From: a virus
Virus record (IMG/VR): IMGVR_UViG_3300046683_000353
Coordinates: 1 to 42,226 of that record
Length of the DNA stretch: 42,226 nucleotides
Direction: 5' to 3' (one strand)
The notes beneath the pieces were generated by a model that searched no databases, was not told the origin of the DNA, and saw nothing but the letters and a program-made list of their open reading frames with translations. The translations under genes and the position numbers were made by a program. Each line of letters begins with the position of its first letter. The first letter of the stretch is position 1. This document shows positions 1 to 6,249 of this stretch, piece by piece.

Positions 1-55
1 GGCCCTACGAGCTGCCGCACCACGTCAACTGCTGGGGCGCCAACGCCAACGCCGT
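1..55. repeat. Terminal redundancy, left copy
   Basis: Bases 1-55 align without gaps to 42166-42220 with two differences, at positions 5 and 44. Both are third-codon changes that leave the protein unchanged (Pro and Asn codons). After position 55 the two sequences diverge. This is what the ends of a circular or circularly permuted genome look like when two close variants were assembled. A genuine short diverged duplication is the alternative. Confidence 0.8.
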
Positions 56-152
56 TGTTAGGGCCGGGCTGTTGGAAAAGACCGGCTTTATGGTGCCGCC
101 GAAGGGCGTCAAGAGCCACGGCAGGCCGATCTACATCTACCGTCGAACATGA
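1..152 (+). CDS. 3' part of a small phage protein split by the window ends
   Basis: Reading from base 3, the frame is open to a TGA at 150-152 and gives 49 residues beginning PYELPHHVNCWGANANAV and ending SHGRPIYIYRR-T. The same first segment is encoded at the right end of the window (42166-42220), so this is the C-terminal part of the gene that starts at 41988. Joining the two copies gives one 109-residue protein. The ending, a Gly-Leu-Leu-Glu-Lys-Thr-Gly turn followed by a Ser-His-Gly-Arg-Pro and Tyr-rich strand, recalls small winged-helix-like phage proteins, but I do not recognise a named family. Function unknown. Confidence 0.75.
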   Translation, partial: PYELPHHVNCWGANANAVVRAGLLEKTGFMVPPKGVKSHGRPIYIYRRT

Positions 153-155
153 AAC

Positions 156-218
156 GCAGGAGAAACCCCATGAGTGAACGCACCGATCTCGATGGCACCT
201 ATTACTCCGGTGCTGCCC
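156..218 (+). repeat. 63-bp direct repeat, copy 1 (RBS plus first 16 codons)
   Basis: This segment covers the ribosome-binding site and the start of the gene at 170. It matches 1237-1299 at 59 of 63 positions without gaps. The two genes share the start MSERTDLDGTY-SGAA and then have unrelated sequences. Confidence 0.9.
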
Positions 219-355
219 CCGATCCCGACAATGCCGCGCGGGAAAGGCTGAAGGAATATTTCGGTGACGCAGAAGAAGCCGACCATTTTCTGGCCTGGCT
301 CTGGATAGGAGGCCTCAAGGTCGTTCCACTATCGAGTGACGCATGTCCTACATGA
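170..355 (+). CDS. Hypothetical protein with duplicated N-terminus (61 aa)
   Basis: Start chosen at the ATG at 170 because a purine-rich GCAGGAGAAA site lies just upstream and because the same start and leader recur at 1251. The protein begins MSERTDLDGTYYSGAAPD and continues with an acidic, helical segment containing EYFGDAEEADHFLAWLW. I recognise no family. It follows the split gene by 17 bases and overlaps the next gene by 13 bases, so it belongs to the rightward early operon. Only the first 16 to 18 residues resemble the product of the gene at 1251, which suggests a chimeric duplication. Function unknown. Confidence 0.7.
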   Translation: MSERTDLDGTYYSGAAPDPDNAARERLKEYFGDAEEADHFLAWLWIGGLKVVPLSSDACPT

Positions 356-735
356 GCGCCAGATGGCGATGCTCCTCCTGTGGCAACATCAACAGTCTGG
401 AATACGATAACGTTTGTCGCCGCTGCGTTCTGGACGACTATTCCGAGTGTGCCGCGAAAATTTCCGAGGCCTGCATCTGTGCCAAGATGCCTGCGAAAAT
501 GTTTCGCGAACGGTTCGAGCGAAAATACGGTAGGCCGCAGTCATCGACCCAGTGGAAAACTATCGATACAGCGCCGGAGGGTGAGATCGTCGAAACCAAA
601 ATCCACGACGAGAACGGCGCCCGCAACATCGTCAAACTGGCCCGCAAGGGACGCCTGTGGTTCACCAGCCCCGATGGCGTAATGTACGTCTATTACACGC
701 CGACGCACTGGCGATATGCGGAGGGCGAGGAGTGA
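343..735 (+). CDS. RanBP2-like zinc finger plus DUF551-like domain protein (130 aa)
   Basis: The N-terminus carries Trp8, Cys10, Cys13, Asn17, Cys25 and Cys28, spaced almost as in RanBP2-type zinc fingers (W-x-C-x2-C-x3-N-x6/7-C-x2-C). More cysteines follow at 36, 44 and 46. From about residue 70 it reads WKTIDTAPEGEIV and ends with YTPTHWRYAEG. That WK-I-TAP opening with a closing THW is the pattern of small phage/bacterial DUF551-like proteins. The zinc finger suggests nucleic-acid or protein binding; this is inference from family. It overlaps the preceding gene by 13 bases. A second in-frame ATG at 352 is an alternative start. Confidence 0.8.
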   Translation: MSYMSARWRCSSCGNINSLEYDNVCRRCVLDDYSECAAKISEACICAKMPAKMFRERFERKYGRPQSSTQWKTIDTAPEGEIVETKIHDENGARNIVKLARKGRLWFTSPDGVMYVYYTPTHWRYAEGEE

Positions 736-781
736 AAACCCGTGGTGGCAAGCGGTGCGTTTATGGAATTTGGAGGCTGAC

Positions 782-1231
782 ATGACCACACCCACGGCTG
801 ATCTGGCAGACCACATTGAAGATTTGGCCCAATGGGCGGATGCGGCAGTTGGATTTTTCCCGGTTCACGGTGAGAAGTTCAAAGAGATCGCAATAGCACT
901 CCGGTCTGGGCTAAATCCGGGTATGCGCGAAGCTCTGGAGCGCATTCGTGATTTCCCGATAGGAGGGCATACTGCCGCAGGAGCGATGGCGCTGATCGCA
1001 CGACAGGCCCTCGGCTCTCCCCCGCCCGCCGAGCCGGATGAACCGATGTTCGTCATTTTGGCACGCGATCCCTCGGCACCCGAGTTGGTCGAACAATGGG
1101 CCATTCGCCGCGTCAACCTGATTTCGGAAGGCAAGAAGCCCGAGAGCGACTATGCGCTTGTCGAGGGAGCCCGCGAATGCGCCGACAAGATGCGACAATG
1201 GCGTGCAGCCAGGGAGATCGGCAATGGCTAG
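782..1231 (+). CDS. Conserved phage hypothetical protein (149 aa)
   Basis: The ATG at 782 is preceded by a good TTTGGAGGCTGAC ribosome-binding site, which rules out the longer reading that starts at 716. The sequence is helical, with a proline-rich hinge (SPPPAEPDEP) near residue 82. A C-terminal segment then begins PMFVILARDPSAPELVEQWA and continues through residues rich in Ala, Glu and Arg. FV-LARDP followed by an LV-W-A-RR stretch is a pattern I associate with small uncharacterised proteins of alphaproteobacterial phages. No catalytic motif or membrane segment is visible. It lies in the rightward early operon. Function unknown. Confidence 0.75.
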   Translation: MTTPTADLADHIEDLAQWADAAVGFFPVHGEKFKEIAIALRSGLNPGMREALERIRDFPIGGHTAAGAMALIARQALGSPPPAEPDEPMFVILARDPSAPELVEQWAIRRVNLISEGKKPESDYALVEGARECADKMRQWRAAREIGNG

Positions 1232-1236
1232 GTGCC

Positions 1237-1299
1237 GCAGGAGGAACCCCATGAGTGAACGTACCGATCTCGATGGCACCTATCACTCTGGTGCTGCCC
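1237..1299 (+). repeat. 63-bp direct repeat, copy 2
   Basis: Matches 156-218 at 59 of 63 positions. It covers a strong GCAGGAGG ribosome-binding site and the first 16 codons of the gene at 1251. Of the four differences, one is in the leader, two are silent and one changes Tyr to His. Confidence 0.9.
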
Positions 1300-1526
1300 A
1301 AACACCATCACTGTGCAGTTGTAAGGCCAGCCAGCGCGATGGACAGCATATGGCGTGGTGTCCCTCATTGCGCAGTCCTGCCCAAGATGCACCGGGGTCC
1401 AGGGAAGCAACTCTCAAAATGGTAGCCAATCTGTTCGCGGAATCGGTTCACGAAACCTACACCCGCGAAGAAGTCGTGATCGTCGTGGAAGATATGATCC
1501 GAGGGCAAGATGCCGCGCGCCGATAA
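1251..1526 (+). CDS. Hypothetical protein with duplicated N-terminus, Cys-rich (91 aa)
   Basis: Start set at the ATG at 1251 behind GCAGGAGGAACCCC. The first residues, MSERTDLDGTYHSGAA, copy those of the gene at 170. The middle (residues 20 to 40) contains CSC and HMAWC, so three cysteines and a histidine that could hold a metal; this is only a suggestion. The C-terminal half, with FAESVHETYTREEVVIVVED, is acidic and helical. It overlaps the next small gene by 17 bases. I do not recognise a family. Confidence 0.65.
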   Translation: MSERTDLDGTYHSGAAQTPSLCSCKASQRDGQHMAWCPSLRSPAQDAPGSREATLKMVANLFAESVHETYTREEVVIVVEDMIRGQDAARR

Positions 1527-1665
1527 GATCACTGAGCACCTTGAGGCGGCTACGAAGCTGCTCAAAGAGGTTATGCCCCTCCTAGAAGATCAGGGGTATT
1601 TACCCGAAGTGAGGAAAATCCGTGCAGTTCTCAAAGAAATCGAGAGGCAAAATGAGCGTACTTAA
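1510..1665 (+). CDS. Small helical protein (51 aa)
   Basis: A short gene from ATG at 1510 to TAA at 1663-1665. The product is almost wholly helical and charged: it starts [20 protein letters not shown] and ends [16 protein letters not shown]. The heptad-like spacing of Leu and Ile suggests a coiled coil or a small partner-binding helix pair. It overlaps the preceding gene by 17 bases and the zinc-domain gene by 14, a translationally coupled arrangement. Since it is coupled to a ClpX-like zinc domain, joint function is possible but unproven. Confidence 0.6.
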   Translation: MPRADKITEHLEAATKLLKEVMPLLEDQGYLPEVRKIRAVLKEIERQNERT

Positions 1666-1891
1666 ACTGGCCCCAAAAAAGCGTGATCCGCTCTATTGCT
1701 CCTTTTGCGGCAAGGAAAAGGACGAGGTTGTGTACCTCGTCGCCGGTTCGACCACCGTTTTCATCTGCAACGAATGCGTCGAACTTTGCCGTGAGGTCGG
1801 GACCAAAACCGTGCTGGAAAACCTGCCGAACGTCACCGAGGCAGAAGGCCGCGCGATGGCCACTGGCGAAGCCACGCCACGCAAAAAGTGA
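1652..1891 (+). CDS. Stand-alone ClpX-type zinc-binding domain protein (79 aa)
   Basis: The protein contains [13 protein letters not shown] followed by [13 protein letters not shown], the CxxC...CxxC treble-clef zinc site that forms the N-terminal domain of ClpX. No AAA+ ATPase follows: the protein ends about 30 residues after the zinc domain. In bacterial ClpX this domain dimerises and docks adaptors and some substrates. A free copy could compete for adaptors or join ClpX hexamers and so change proteolysis by ClpXP; that role is inference. Start set at ATG 1652, behind GAGAGG. A GTG at 1622, behind GAGGAAAATCC, would add 10 residues. A strong hairpin follows the stop. Confidence 0.85.
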   Translation: MSVLKLAPKKRDPLYCSFCGKEKDEVVYLVAGSTTVFICNECVELCREVGTKTVLENLPNVTEAEGRAMATGEATPRKK

Positions 1892-1894
1892 AAC

Positions 1895-1935
1895 GCGATC
1901 CTCGCCGGGGCAGGGGGTCTGCAGGCGAGGATCGC
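1895..1935 (+). terminator. Stem-loop after the ClpX-domain gene
   Basis: GCGATCCTCGCC at 1895-1906 pairs perfectly over 12 bp with GGCGAGGATCGC at 1924-1935, around a 17-base loop. It starts three bases after the stop codon. The following bases (GCATCGGCTTTGTT) are only weakly U-rich, so it may be a terminator, an attenuator or an mRNA-stabilising end. Confidence 0.55.
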
Positions 1936-1945
1936 GCATCGGCTT

Positions 1946-1956
1946 TGTTCATCACA
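1946..1956 (+). promoter_or_regulatory. TGTTCATCACA leader element, copy 1
   Basis: The 11-mer TGTTCATCACA occurs here, at 12408-12418 and at 41202-41212, each time on the plus strand upstream of a rightward gene. Here it lies 86 bases before the PEP-CTERM-like gene. TCATCACA recurs at 2033-2040, right before that start codon. It may mark transcription starts or a shared 5' leader. Confidence 0.4.
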
Positions 1957-2041
1957 ACGAAGCAATAATAGACTAGGCGCTTTCCCGAGAAAAGTCTAGG
2001 CTGCGATCGGCGCTATTCCGCGCCGCAGGAGGTCATCACAC

Positions 2042-2836
2042 ATGCGAAGGATACTTTTAGGCTTTACAGCCCTTTTTGCTTTGACAGGCGCGGCCAGCGC
2101 CGACACTTTTGTCACCCTGGGCGGCGTCAGCTGGAACACCACCAACTCCGGCAACGTCTCGCTCGACCCCACCGTCCCCGGCGGCAACCAGCCGCAGAAC
2201 GCGCCGTGCATCATCTGCGGCGCGAACCAGCCAAACCAGCCTGCCGGTTTTGGCTACAACGACTACAGCAACGCCGGCAATACCGTGACTGTTTCGGCGT
2301 TTAGCGACCAAGGCAACGGTGGCCGCAATACGCTGGCGGACGACACCATCGGCCTCGTCAATGCTGGCTACACCATCAACGCCGGCTCGCCGTTCCTGTC
2401 GTTCCTGCTGGCGAACGGCGCGACGCTGGGCAGCCTCGGCTTCTCGATCGGCCTCGACGTCAACGACAACAATACTGCTCAGACGTTGAACAGCTTTTAC
2501 TTCCTCGACCTGACCACGCACACGGTACTGGCGTCCTATACCGGCGGCACCGCCGGCAACCTGACCAACGCCAACAACGGCACGGGTTTCCCCGACTACA
2601 CGTTGAGCGGCTTCTCGCTCAACGGCGTCAATAGTGGCGATCAGATCCTGTTCGTCGCGCGCATGTCGGGCCTCAACGACGGCCCGGACAGCTTCTTTCT
2701 TGAGCCTGGCCCTGCTGCCGTTCCTGCGCCGCTGGTCGGTGCTGGTATCCCCGGCTTGCTTGCGGGGCTCGGCCTCTGGGCCATGAACCGCTGGCGCAAG
2801 TACCGCAGGGAAGATCCCTTTGCTGCGCTGGCTTAA
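2042..2836 (+). CDS. Secreted protein with PEP-CTERM-like sorting tail (264 aa)
   Basis: The N-terminus is a signal peptide (MRRILLGFTALFALTGAASA-D). The mature part is Gly, Asn and Thr rich with beta-type sequence, as in exported PEP-CTERM proteins. The C-terminus begins at VPAPLVGAGIPG, passes through a hydrophobic segment (LLAGLGLWAM) and ends in a basic cluster (NRWRKYRR) plus a short extra tail. This tripartite end is the architecture of exosortase-sorted proteins. The VPAP..GAG..G variant is, from memory, frequent in Bradyrhizobium and relatives. A GCAGGAGG site lies just before the ATG. It is the kind of accessory gene a phage acquires from its host; it may alter the cell surface. Role is inferred only. 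Confidence 0.8.
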   Translation: MRRILLGFTALFALTGAASADTFVTLGGVSWNTTNSGNVSLDPTVPGGNQPQNAPCIICGANQPNQPAGFGYNDYSNAGNTVTVSAFSDQGNGGRNTLADDTIGLVNAGYTINAGSPFLSFLLANGATLGSLGFSIGLDVNDNNTAQTLNSFYFLDLTTHTVLASYTGGTAGNLTNANNGTGFPDYTLSGFSLNGVNSGDQILFVARMSGLNDGPDSFFLEPGPAAVPAPLVGAGIPGLLAGLGLWAMNRWRKYRREDPFAALA

Positions 2837-3062
2837 ACGAAAACTTCGCCCTCCCTTACCGGAGGGCGAACCCTATCGAACCAATCCGACGCCGGGCAAT
2901 CTATATGCGCTGATCAAGAAGCGTTGCCCGGTGTGCGGGCTGGCGCCGCCGGATTGGGTCGAGGGGCTGGCCGACGAGGACGCCGTCTGCGCCCGCTGCG
3001 CCGCGCATTACCATGTCGATCAGGAACGCAAGCTGGCTTCCCGGCTCAATCGGATGCGCTAG
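2820..3062 (+). CDS. Small zinc-ribbon protein (80 aa)
   Basis: The product contains CPVCGLAPPDWVEG and CARCAAHYHVDQE, two CxxC pairs separated by about 20 residues, which fits a zinc ribbon. The N-terminus is basic (RWLKRKLRPP). No ATG is available; the best start is TTG at 2820, which overlaps the end of the PEP-CTERM-like gene by 17 bases and has AGGGAAG upstream. The 3' end overlaps the convergent amidase gene by 17 bases. It is the last gene of the rightward operon. Function unknown. Confidence 0.7.
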   Translation: MLRWLKRKLRPPLPEGEPYRTNPTPGNLYALIKKRCPVCGLAPPDWVEGLADEDAVCARCAAHYHVDQERKLASRLNRMR

Positions 3063-4008
3063 GGTGCGGGAAGATGATCTCGACGTCGTCGTCGGTTTCC
3101 AGTCCGAGATCCGCCAACAGTCCTGGCGACAGGTCCGCCACTCGCCCGGTGGCCTCATTCGGTCCCCAATCGGCGCAGAATGCTGCCATCTCCTGCCCCG
3201 TTGACGGCACGCGCACCAGGGCAATGCCGTCCGCCAGCATTTCCTTGGGCGTGACGTCGTAGTTCCAACGGCAGGCAATGTAGTGGACGTAGGGGTTTAA
3301 TCGACGCGCCAAATTTGACGTGCCTTCCGGCTGGAACGGCAGGAACAGGTGCTGGTTGTCGTCGGTGATGTCCTGGTGCAGCGCCAGCCCCTCGTCGGCA
3401 TCGACGCCAAAATCGTCCGGCCCACCAAAGTAGCTGCACGCGCCAATGGCGTGGAACAGCGGCTCGTTTCCCGGCGGTTCGAAGATGTCCTCGCCGTCGT
3501 CGCCGCCCGCCACATCGGCAAGGCCAATGCAGATGGCGTCGAAGTTGTTGCGATAGGTGGTGGCGTCATACTCGCTGTCGACGAAGCAGACCTCGATCAG
3601 CACGGCGGGCATGGCAGTGTTATTGAGGAAGAACAGATCCGTACGCTTCTTGGCGCCGCGATCGGGAAAGCCACAGTCCGCGATCGCCGCCGAGATCCGC
3701 GCCGACAGCGATTGCTGGGTGACGTAAAGGCACTCCGTTCCCATTGCTTTTTCAGTCTCGACATAGGCGTTGAAGTGCACGCTGATGTCGAGATCCCGCG
3801 AGTGGCCGTTGTGCCAATCCACGATGCGGTTGAGGTTTTCGTTCTGTGAGCTGGAGACCGTGTCGTGATACGTCATCACTTCGTGGCCGCGATCGCGCAG
3901 CTCGATGGCGAGCTGGTCGACGACGCGAGTGGCTTCCTCGACCTCGTTGAGAATGCCGACGGCGCCCTGACAATCGGTGGAGTGGCCGGACGAAATACAG
4001 AAGCGCAT
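3046..4008 (-). CDS. Endolysin: N-acetylmuramoyl-L-alanine amidase with C-terminal DPBB-like domain (320 aa)
   Basis: Residues 1 to about 170 form an Amidase_3-type zinc amidase. The signs are His9 in SSGHSTDCQGA, a Glu in NEVEEA, His in DISVHFNA and the catalytic Glu in VLIEVCFVDS. It would cleave the bond between muramic acid and the stem peptide. The C-terminal third contains a segment from about residue 260 (VPSTGQEMAAFCADWGP, then TGRVADLSPGLLADLG, then DDVEIIFP) that resembles the double-psi beta-barrel of RlpA-like proteins. No signal peptide is seen, so a holin would release it. It follows small membrane-protein genes, as in a lysis cassette, and has a GAGGTGA ribosome-binding site. 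Confidence 0.88.
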   Translation of the reverse strand: MRFCISSGHSTDCQGAVGILNEVEEATRVVDQLAIELRDRGHEVMTYHDTVSSSQNENLNRIVDWHNGHSRDLDISVHFNAYVETEKAMGTECLYVTQQSLSARISAAIADCGFPDRGAKKRTDLFFLNNTAMPAVLIEVCFVDSEYDATTYRNNFDAICIGLADVAGGDDGEDIFEPPGNEPLFHAIGACSYFGGPDDFGVDADEGLALHQDITDDNQHLFLPFQPEGTSNLARRLNPYVHYIACRWNYDVTPKEMLADGIALVRVPSTGQEMAAFCADWGPNEATGRVADLSPGLLADLGLETDDDVEIIFPHPSASD

Positions 4009-4017
4009 GGCATCACC

Positions 4018-4110
4018 TCATTGTGGAAATAGCGCGCTGAACAGCCACAGCAGCAGCACGACGACAAACAGCGCCATCAGAATATAGATCGCATCCTGCT
4101 TGCCGATCAT
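4018..4110 (-). CDS. Single-span membrane peptide of the lysis cassette (30 aa)
   Basis: The gene runs from ATG at 4110 to TGA at 4018-4020. It encodes a short polar start (MIGKQDAIY) followed by one long hydrophobic span (ILMALFVVVLLLWLF) and a SALFPQ end. It starts right after the TGA of the preceding small frame and ends 9 bases before the amidase ATG. Size, topology and position suggest a small holin, pinholin or holin partner, but no family is recognised. Confidence 0.6.
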   Translation of the reverse strand: MIGKQDAIYILMALFVVVLLLWLFSALFPQ

Positions 4111-4230
4111 TCAACAGCCCTTGCAGATACGCGGCTGGCCGGTGTCGAGCGGCTCCATCCGTTCTATCGAGGCGGGTCCGTCCGTGCCCGGCGCGTCAAC
4201 GAATGGGCGATCCGAAATCGTGCAGGCCAA
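4111..4230 (-). CDS. Possible nested lysis-region peptide (39 aa)
   Basis: An open frame with a TTG start at 4230 ends at 4111-4113, directly before the ATG of the 30-residue membrane peptide. It overlaps the end of the 58-residue membrane protein in another frame. The product starts MACTISDRPFVDAPGTDGP and ends RICKGC. A further TTG at 4269 would give 52 residues. There is no convincing lipobox, so an outer spanin lipoprotein is not supported. The frame fills an otherwise empty gap; that is the main argument for it. Confidence 0.35.
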   Translation of the reverse strand: MACTISDRPFVDAPGTDGPASIERMEPLDTGQPRICKGC

Positions 4231-4372
4231 GTATCCCCACGAGGATGAACAGAACGAGCCATCCGCCAAACGGTCCCCATGTATTGTTTGGCGGTGCCCA
4301 AGGGTTCATTCCCCACAAACCAAATACACCAACCAGAACGTAGATCAGCCAAAACCAGATGTTGGCACCCAT
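4196..4372 (-). CDS. Holin-like two-span membrane protein (58 aa)
   Basis: Starts at ATG 4372 behind TAGGAGAG, an excellent ribosome-binding site, and ends with TGA at 4196-4198. Two hydrophobic spans are visible: NIWFWLIYVLVGVFGLWGM and WLVLFILVGILGL. They are separated by a Pro, Asn and Trp-rich turn (NPWAPPNNTWGPFG). Small size, two transmembrane helices and position two genes before the amidase are typical of holins. Family not recognised by sequence. Confidence 0.7.
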   Translation of the reverse strand: MGANIWFWLIYVLVGVFGLWGMNPWAPPNNTWGPFGGWLVLFILVGILGLHDFGSPIR

Positions 4373-4381
4373 GATACTCTC

Positions 4382-4693
4382 CTATGTACAGCTCGGCGGG
4401 TTCCAGCGCAGCATGTCCGCACGAGCGCGGGCGTAGGCATCGATACCGGCGGCCATGCCTACCTTGGCTCTCCTTGGTTGGTCGCTGTTGTCCTTGACCC
4501 AGATCTCGAACAGATGCTGGGTATGCTCCTGAAAGGCTTTCTTGAGGCCCTCGATCGCCAGTTCGCGAATAGCCTCCCGTGTCTTGTCATCCATGCAGGT
4601 CATCGGCTCCGTCGTCGCGCCGCTGATCATCTCGCTGGCCACCAGCATCGTCAGGACCAGAGCAATGACAGACAGCACGAACGACCTGTTCAC
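4382..4693 (-). CDS. Membrane-anchored or secreted helical protein near the lysis genes (103 aa)
   Basis: The N-terminus (MNRSFVLSVIALVLTMLVAS) is a signal peptide or signal anchor. The remainder is helical and charged (DDKTREAIRELAIEGLKKAF) with cysteines near residue 33 and at the end (NPPSCT). The ATG at 4693 overlaps the tail-fibre stop (ATGA), so it is translationally coupled. The topology of one N-terminal span with a periplasmic helix could fit an inner-membrane spanin, but no partner is evident and I do not recognise the family. Confidence 0.65.
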   Translation of the reverse strand: MNRSFVLSVIALVLTMLVASEMISGATTEPMTCMDDKTREAIRELAIEGLKKAFQEHTQHLFEIWVKDNSDQPRRAKVGMAAGIDAYARARADMLRWNPPSCT

Positions 4694-6249
4694 GGCTTGA
4701 GGCCTTCCAACGCCGCGACCCTTGCCCGCAGCGCCTTGATCTCCTGCAGCAGCACCGGCACATATTTGGAATAATCAACACCCCAAAAATCGTTTTCGCC
4801 TTCGGCTGTCTCCACCTGCATGTGCGTCACGGCAAGCGGATAGACATCGATAGCCTGCTGCGCGATCACGCCGTAGGCGCGCTCGTCGGTCGATTTCCAC
4901 TTGAAGTCATAGACATTGGTGGCATCGATGATGTTTCCTGCATCGAAGGATTTCAGATCTTCTTTCAGTTCGCCGCTGGAGGAGGTGTTATAGAAAGTCT
5001 GCGTAGTGCTGCCGGTAATCGAACCCACGGAGTTTGAGATCGCACCTTGAGTGAAGTAATTGTAGATATTGGAAGCGGACGACGACAAAAACAATATGCC
5101 ACGATCTGGAGATGAAACGCCAACAGGCCACGCCCCGGCTACGCTGGTCCCGGTTGTCACTGGCGCATCAACCAAGGCGTTGGCAGTGCCGAAATAGACA
5201 TTGCCACCGACGAAATTATACCGGGTGCCGTCGTTGAGGAGATATTTTCCGGCGGTATTGCCAAAGAAAACAGCGCCTGCCGTAGCCGCACCGGGCCGTG
5301 ACGTCGTGATGTCCCCGGCGTTCAATGGGTTGAAGGTACCGGGACTGCCCAGATTGAGAGCGCCGCCGTTTAAGGTGAAGGTAGAAGTGCCGTCGAAACT
5401 AAGCGACTTGGAGCCGCTATTGCCAAATTGAAAAGTGCCGGTTGTTGCCGTGGCGATAGACCAGATCGCGCCCAAAGAAATTACAATGGCCGCAGTCATG
5501 CTCTGGGCGAAGGTGGCATTGCCGTTGGCGCGCATAATAGTAAAGGGAGAACCAGCATACACTCCGGCATCATTGAAACGATCAATCGAAAAATCACTGC
5601 CTGCGTTGCTGCCGCTTTCAGCGACGGAATTGCCAAGCGTAACCTGCCAGCGGGGGCTGTTGTTGGTATATGCCAACAGCACACCAGCGTGTCCGCTTGT
5701 CGTTTTATTGAGCGCGAAAACGGGATCAAGCGAACTGATGCTTAAATTTCCGCTCATGGTGTCGCCCGTCACGTTGACGTAGGTGGCGTCCGTGTCGAAC
5801 GCGGCACCCGAACTCCATACTCCCCATAGGCCTGCCGCCTTCTGCCGAACATACAGCTTGCCCGTGGTGTTATCGCGCGCCTCGATGTACAGGTTGTTGC
5901 TGGCCGGAAGGGCCGGCGGCGTCACGGCAGGGTCGGACGTGTAGCAATGGCCGGTGAAGGCGTTGCCGGTCGGCGCACTGGTGGCACCGGCTGCGGAATA
6001 GAACGAACCGCTGACGAATGCGAAGCTGTCGTAGTTGGTGACCACCTGATAGGCGAGATCGCCCTGCAACGATGTCATCGCATCGCGGGCGTTGTTGGCG
6101 CCGGTTCCGCCGGCCACGATCGGGCGCGGCGTGTTGAGATCCTGCGCCACGTCGGTGACGTTGCCGTTGTACTTGGCGCTCTCGATCGTGGTGCCCGACA
6201 CCACGCTGGGGTATGGCTGGGCATAGACGCCTGATCCGTCGCGCGGCAT
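4690..6249 (-). CDS. Tail fibre/spike with C-terminal S74 chaperone domain (519 aa)
   Basis: Start set at ATG 6249, which overlaps the upstream stop as TAATG; the longer frame upstream is out-of-phase reading of the preceding gene. The body is beta-rich with Gly, Ser, Thr and Asn repeats (NVTGDTMSGNLSISSLDPV is typical of fibre shafts). The C-terminus has SSSGELKEDLKSFDAGNI and later YGVIAQQAIDVYP, then a terminal coiled coil (LLQEIKALRARVAALEG). These mark the intramolecular chaperone/peptidase S74, where the Ser of SGELKED cuts after trimer folding. It is the likely receptor-binding protein. Its sequence is visibly richer in A and T than its neighbours, consistent with module exchange. Confidence 0.85.
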   Translation of the reverse strand: MPRDGSGVYAQPYPSVVSGTTIESAKYNGNVTDVAQDLNTPRPIVAGGTGANNARDAMTSLQGDLAYQVVTNYDSFAFVSGSFYSAAGATSAPTGNAFTGHCYTSDPAVTPPALPASNNLYIEARDNTTGKLYVRQKAAGLWGVWSSGAAFDTDATYVNVTGDTMSGNLSISSLDPVFALNKTTSGHAGVLLAYTNNSPRWQVTLGNSVAESGSNAGSDFSIDRFNDAGVYAGSPFTIMRANGNATFAQSMTAAIVISLGAIWSIATATTGTFQFGNSGSKSLSFDGTSTFTLNGGALNLGSPGTFNPLNAGDITTSRPGAATAGAVFFGNTAGKYLLNDGTRYNFVGGNVYFGTANALVDAPVTTGTSVAGAWPVGVSSPDRGILFLSSSASNIYNYFTQGAISNSVGSITGSTTQTFYNTSSSGELKEDLKSFDAGNIIDATNVYDFKWKSTDERAYGVIAQQAIDVYPLAVTHMQVETAEGENDFWGVDYSKYVPVLLQEIKALRARVAALEGLKP

